From Panopea generosa (lineage: Eukaryota > Mollusca > Bivalvia > Adapedonta > Hiatellidae), in contig CM055905.1 of the NCBI GenBank assembly GCA_029582155.1, positions 66,977,039 through 67,041,038 of the forward strand: a stretch of 64,000 nucleotides of DNA, given 5' to 3'. The notes beneath the pieces were generated by a model. It was given only the letters and a program-made list of their open reading frames with translations. It was not told where the DNA came from and ran no database searches. The position numbers were made by a program, and so were the translations under genes. This document shows, piece after piece, positions 62,888 through 64,000 of this stretch. Each line of letters starts with the position of its first letter. Within the stretch, counting starts at the first letter, position 1.

Positions 62888-63699
62888 GGTGTAACATAAT
62901 TGTGAGTCATTCCATATCAGTTTGTACTGAACTCCGAAATCGTGTGCCTTGTTAGATATATTTTTGCCTGCAGTGACAAGGAACGGTTATTGCAAAAACT
63001 GTACTGCCGTCCTACATTAATCTTCGTTTACTCATTTAAAACAAAGAGCAAAACTTTTGATGCCAGATAAGGCGACTGCGATATGACAGGTGTTTCAGGT
63101 TATCTGGCAATGCCAGATGACGTCATTTCTGCACGATTGCACCGTACCGACCGTTCTTATGCGTTTGCATGTACTTCTTTTTATTTGAGACTGGTGGTGA
63201 ATGACGTCTACAGAAATAATTAAAAGATTAAACTGAGTCATTATATAGAACCTAGTATCTCCCGATTCATGACTATTAACCCCAATGAAAAAGCAGGGAT
63301 TTCTATGTCTGTCCCACAATTCATAGCAATTGAACGTTTACTTAACTATGACGTCATTCAAACGTTCTAAAGCAGCTGACTAATCAGCGTGCTTAAATGC
63401 GCTGCTATTTAACGGATCCAATCGGGAGAGATGAGACCGTTTTACATGTGGTACAAAGTTAAAGATGGACACATACATAAGTTTGACCAGTTGTTTTCCA
63501 TTATATATATATTATTTTACAAAGATGATAAAACTATGACAAAAACTTATATTATAATTCGTGCAATATGGGTTTGTAGGTAAATTGTATGTCTGATATC
63601 GAAACATATATAACAAGATCAAACAAGGATGCCACTTATATGGTAATGCACTTTACCGGAAAAAGAAAAACACATTGATTCATCAAAATCAAGATTTCA

Positions 63700-63930
63700 T
63701 AAGTCATTTTCAAATTAAGTTTTTAAGAAATATTTATTTAAAACGTTGGTGAAACGGACATCAGGCTTCTGTTTTACTTAAATTCTTAAAAAATTAAGTT
63801 TTGACTGGTTATTTATCTATTTATAATCAATATAAATGAAACCATATATGCAGTTTTACAGGAACCATCCTAAAATCATGATGGCTGGCTGCATTTTTAG
63901 ATTTAAGATTTTAAGTATTTAAGTACATGT
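63700..63930. repeat. Dispersed repeat shared with 8640-8845
   Basis: TTTTGACTGGTTATTTATCT, ATAATCAATATAAATGAAAC, AAAATCATGATGGCTGGCTG. Same order as the SCFD2 intron 8 copy. Confidence 0.5.
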
Positions 63931-64000
63931 TGGTAAAACTCAGTGAAGTCAGATATATTTGATCATATCAATATGAATGAAGAATTCCGTCTACATCCAC

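Larger units (their letters stand above)
60644..64000. other. Intergenic region downstream of the EF-hand gene
   Basis: EF-hand 3' UTR (AATAAA at 60699-60704), a ~40-bp direct duplication CATACAC(A/G)TGTGT(G/A)CGCTGCAT (60868-60932), an inverted repeat at 61010-61064, MITE 5 (62630-62887) and the dispersed repeat at 63700-63930. The rest is AT-rich and unassigned; no supported gene. Confidence 0.55.

Overview
This window is nuclear DNA from an invertebrate animal, most likely a bivalve mollusc. Evidence: AT-rich sequence, genes split by GT-AG introns of 0.4-4 kb, many tRNA-headed SINEs and MITEs, and minisatellites inside introns. The two recognisable housekeeping genes have clear metazoan orthologues. 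The species call is inference; the gene calls rest on spliced translation read from the sequence.

Layout. (1) 224-21872, plus strand: Sec1-family gene SCFD2, 16 coding exons, 673 aa, with intact splice sites and reading frame. Introns hold SINEs, MITEs, a 2.1-kb 39-bp minisatellite and a partial exon duplication. (2) 21873-27742: repeat-rich intergenic DNA. (3) 27743-28816, plus: one uninterrupted frame for a 357-aa protein with two tandem B-box-like zinc fingers and no RING. (4) 31488-48086, minus: PMPCA, mitochondrial processing peptidase alpha, 13 coding exons, 526 aa, convergent with SCFD2. (5) 48087-50472: intergenic. (6) 50473-60643, plus: a secreted protein of 254 aa with eight EF-hand loops, 9 coding exons, divergent from PMPCA. 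Its largest intron carries a 2.4-kb 39-bp minisatellite. (7) 60644-64000: no gene seen.

The genes do not form one pathway (vesicle traffic, mitochondrial import, a B-box protein, secreted calcium binding). The most interesting points are three. The EF-hand gene looks assembled from four ~54-residue modules, each a pair of loops only 20 residues apart, with introns at the same place (loop position 4, phase 1). Two 40-bp minisatellites copy splice junctions: one amplifies an SCFD2 acceptor, the other an EF-hand gene donor. Several MITEs end within about 10-20 bp of constitutive splice sites. Large arrays with a 39-bp period occur independently in three introns.
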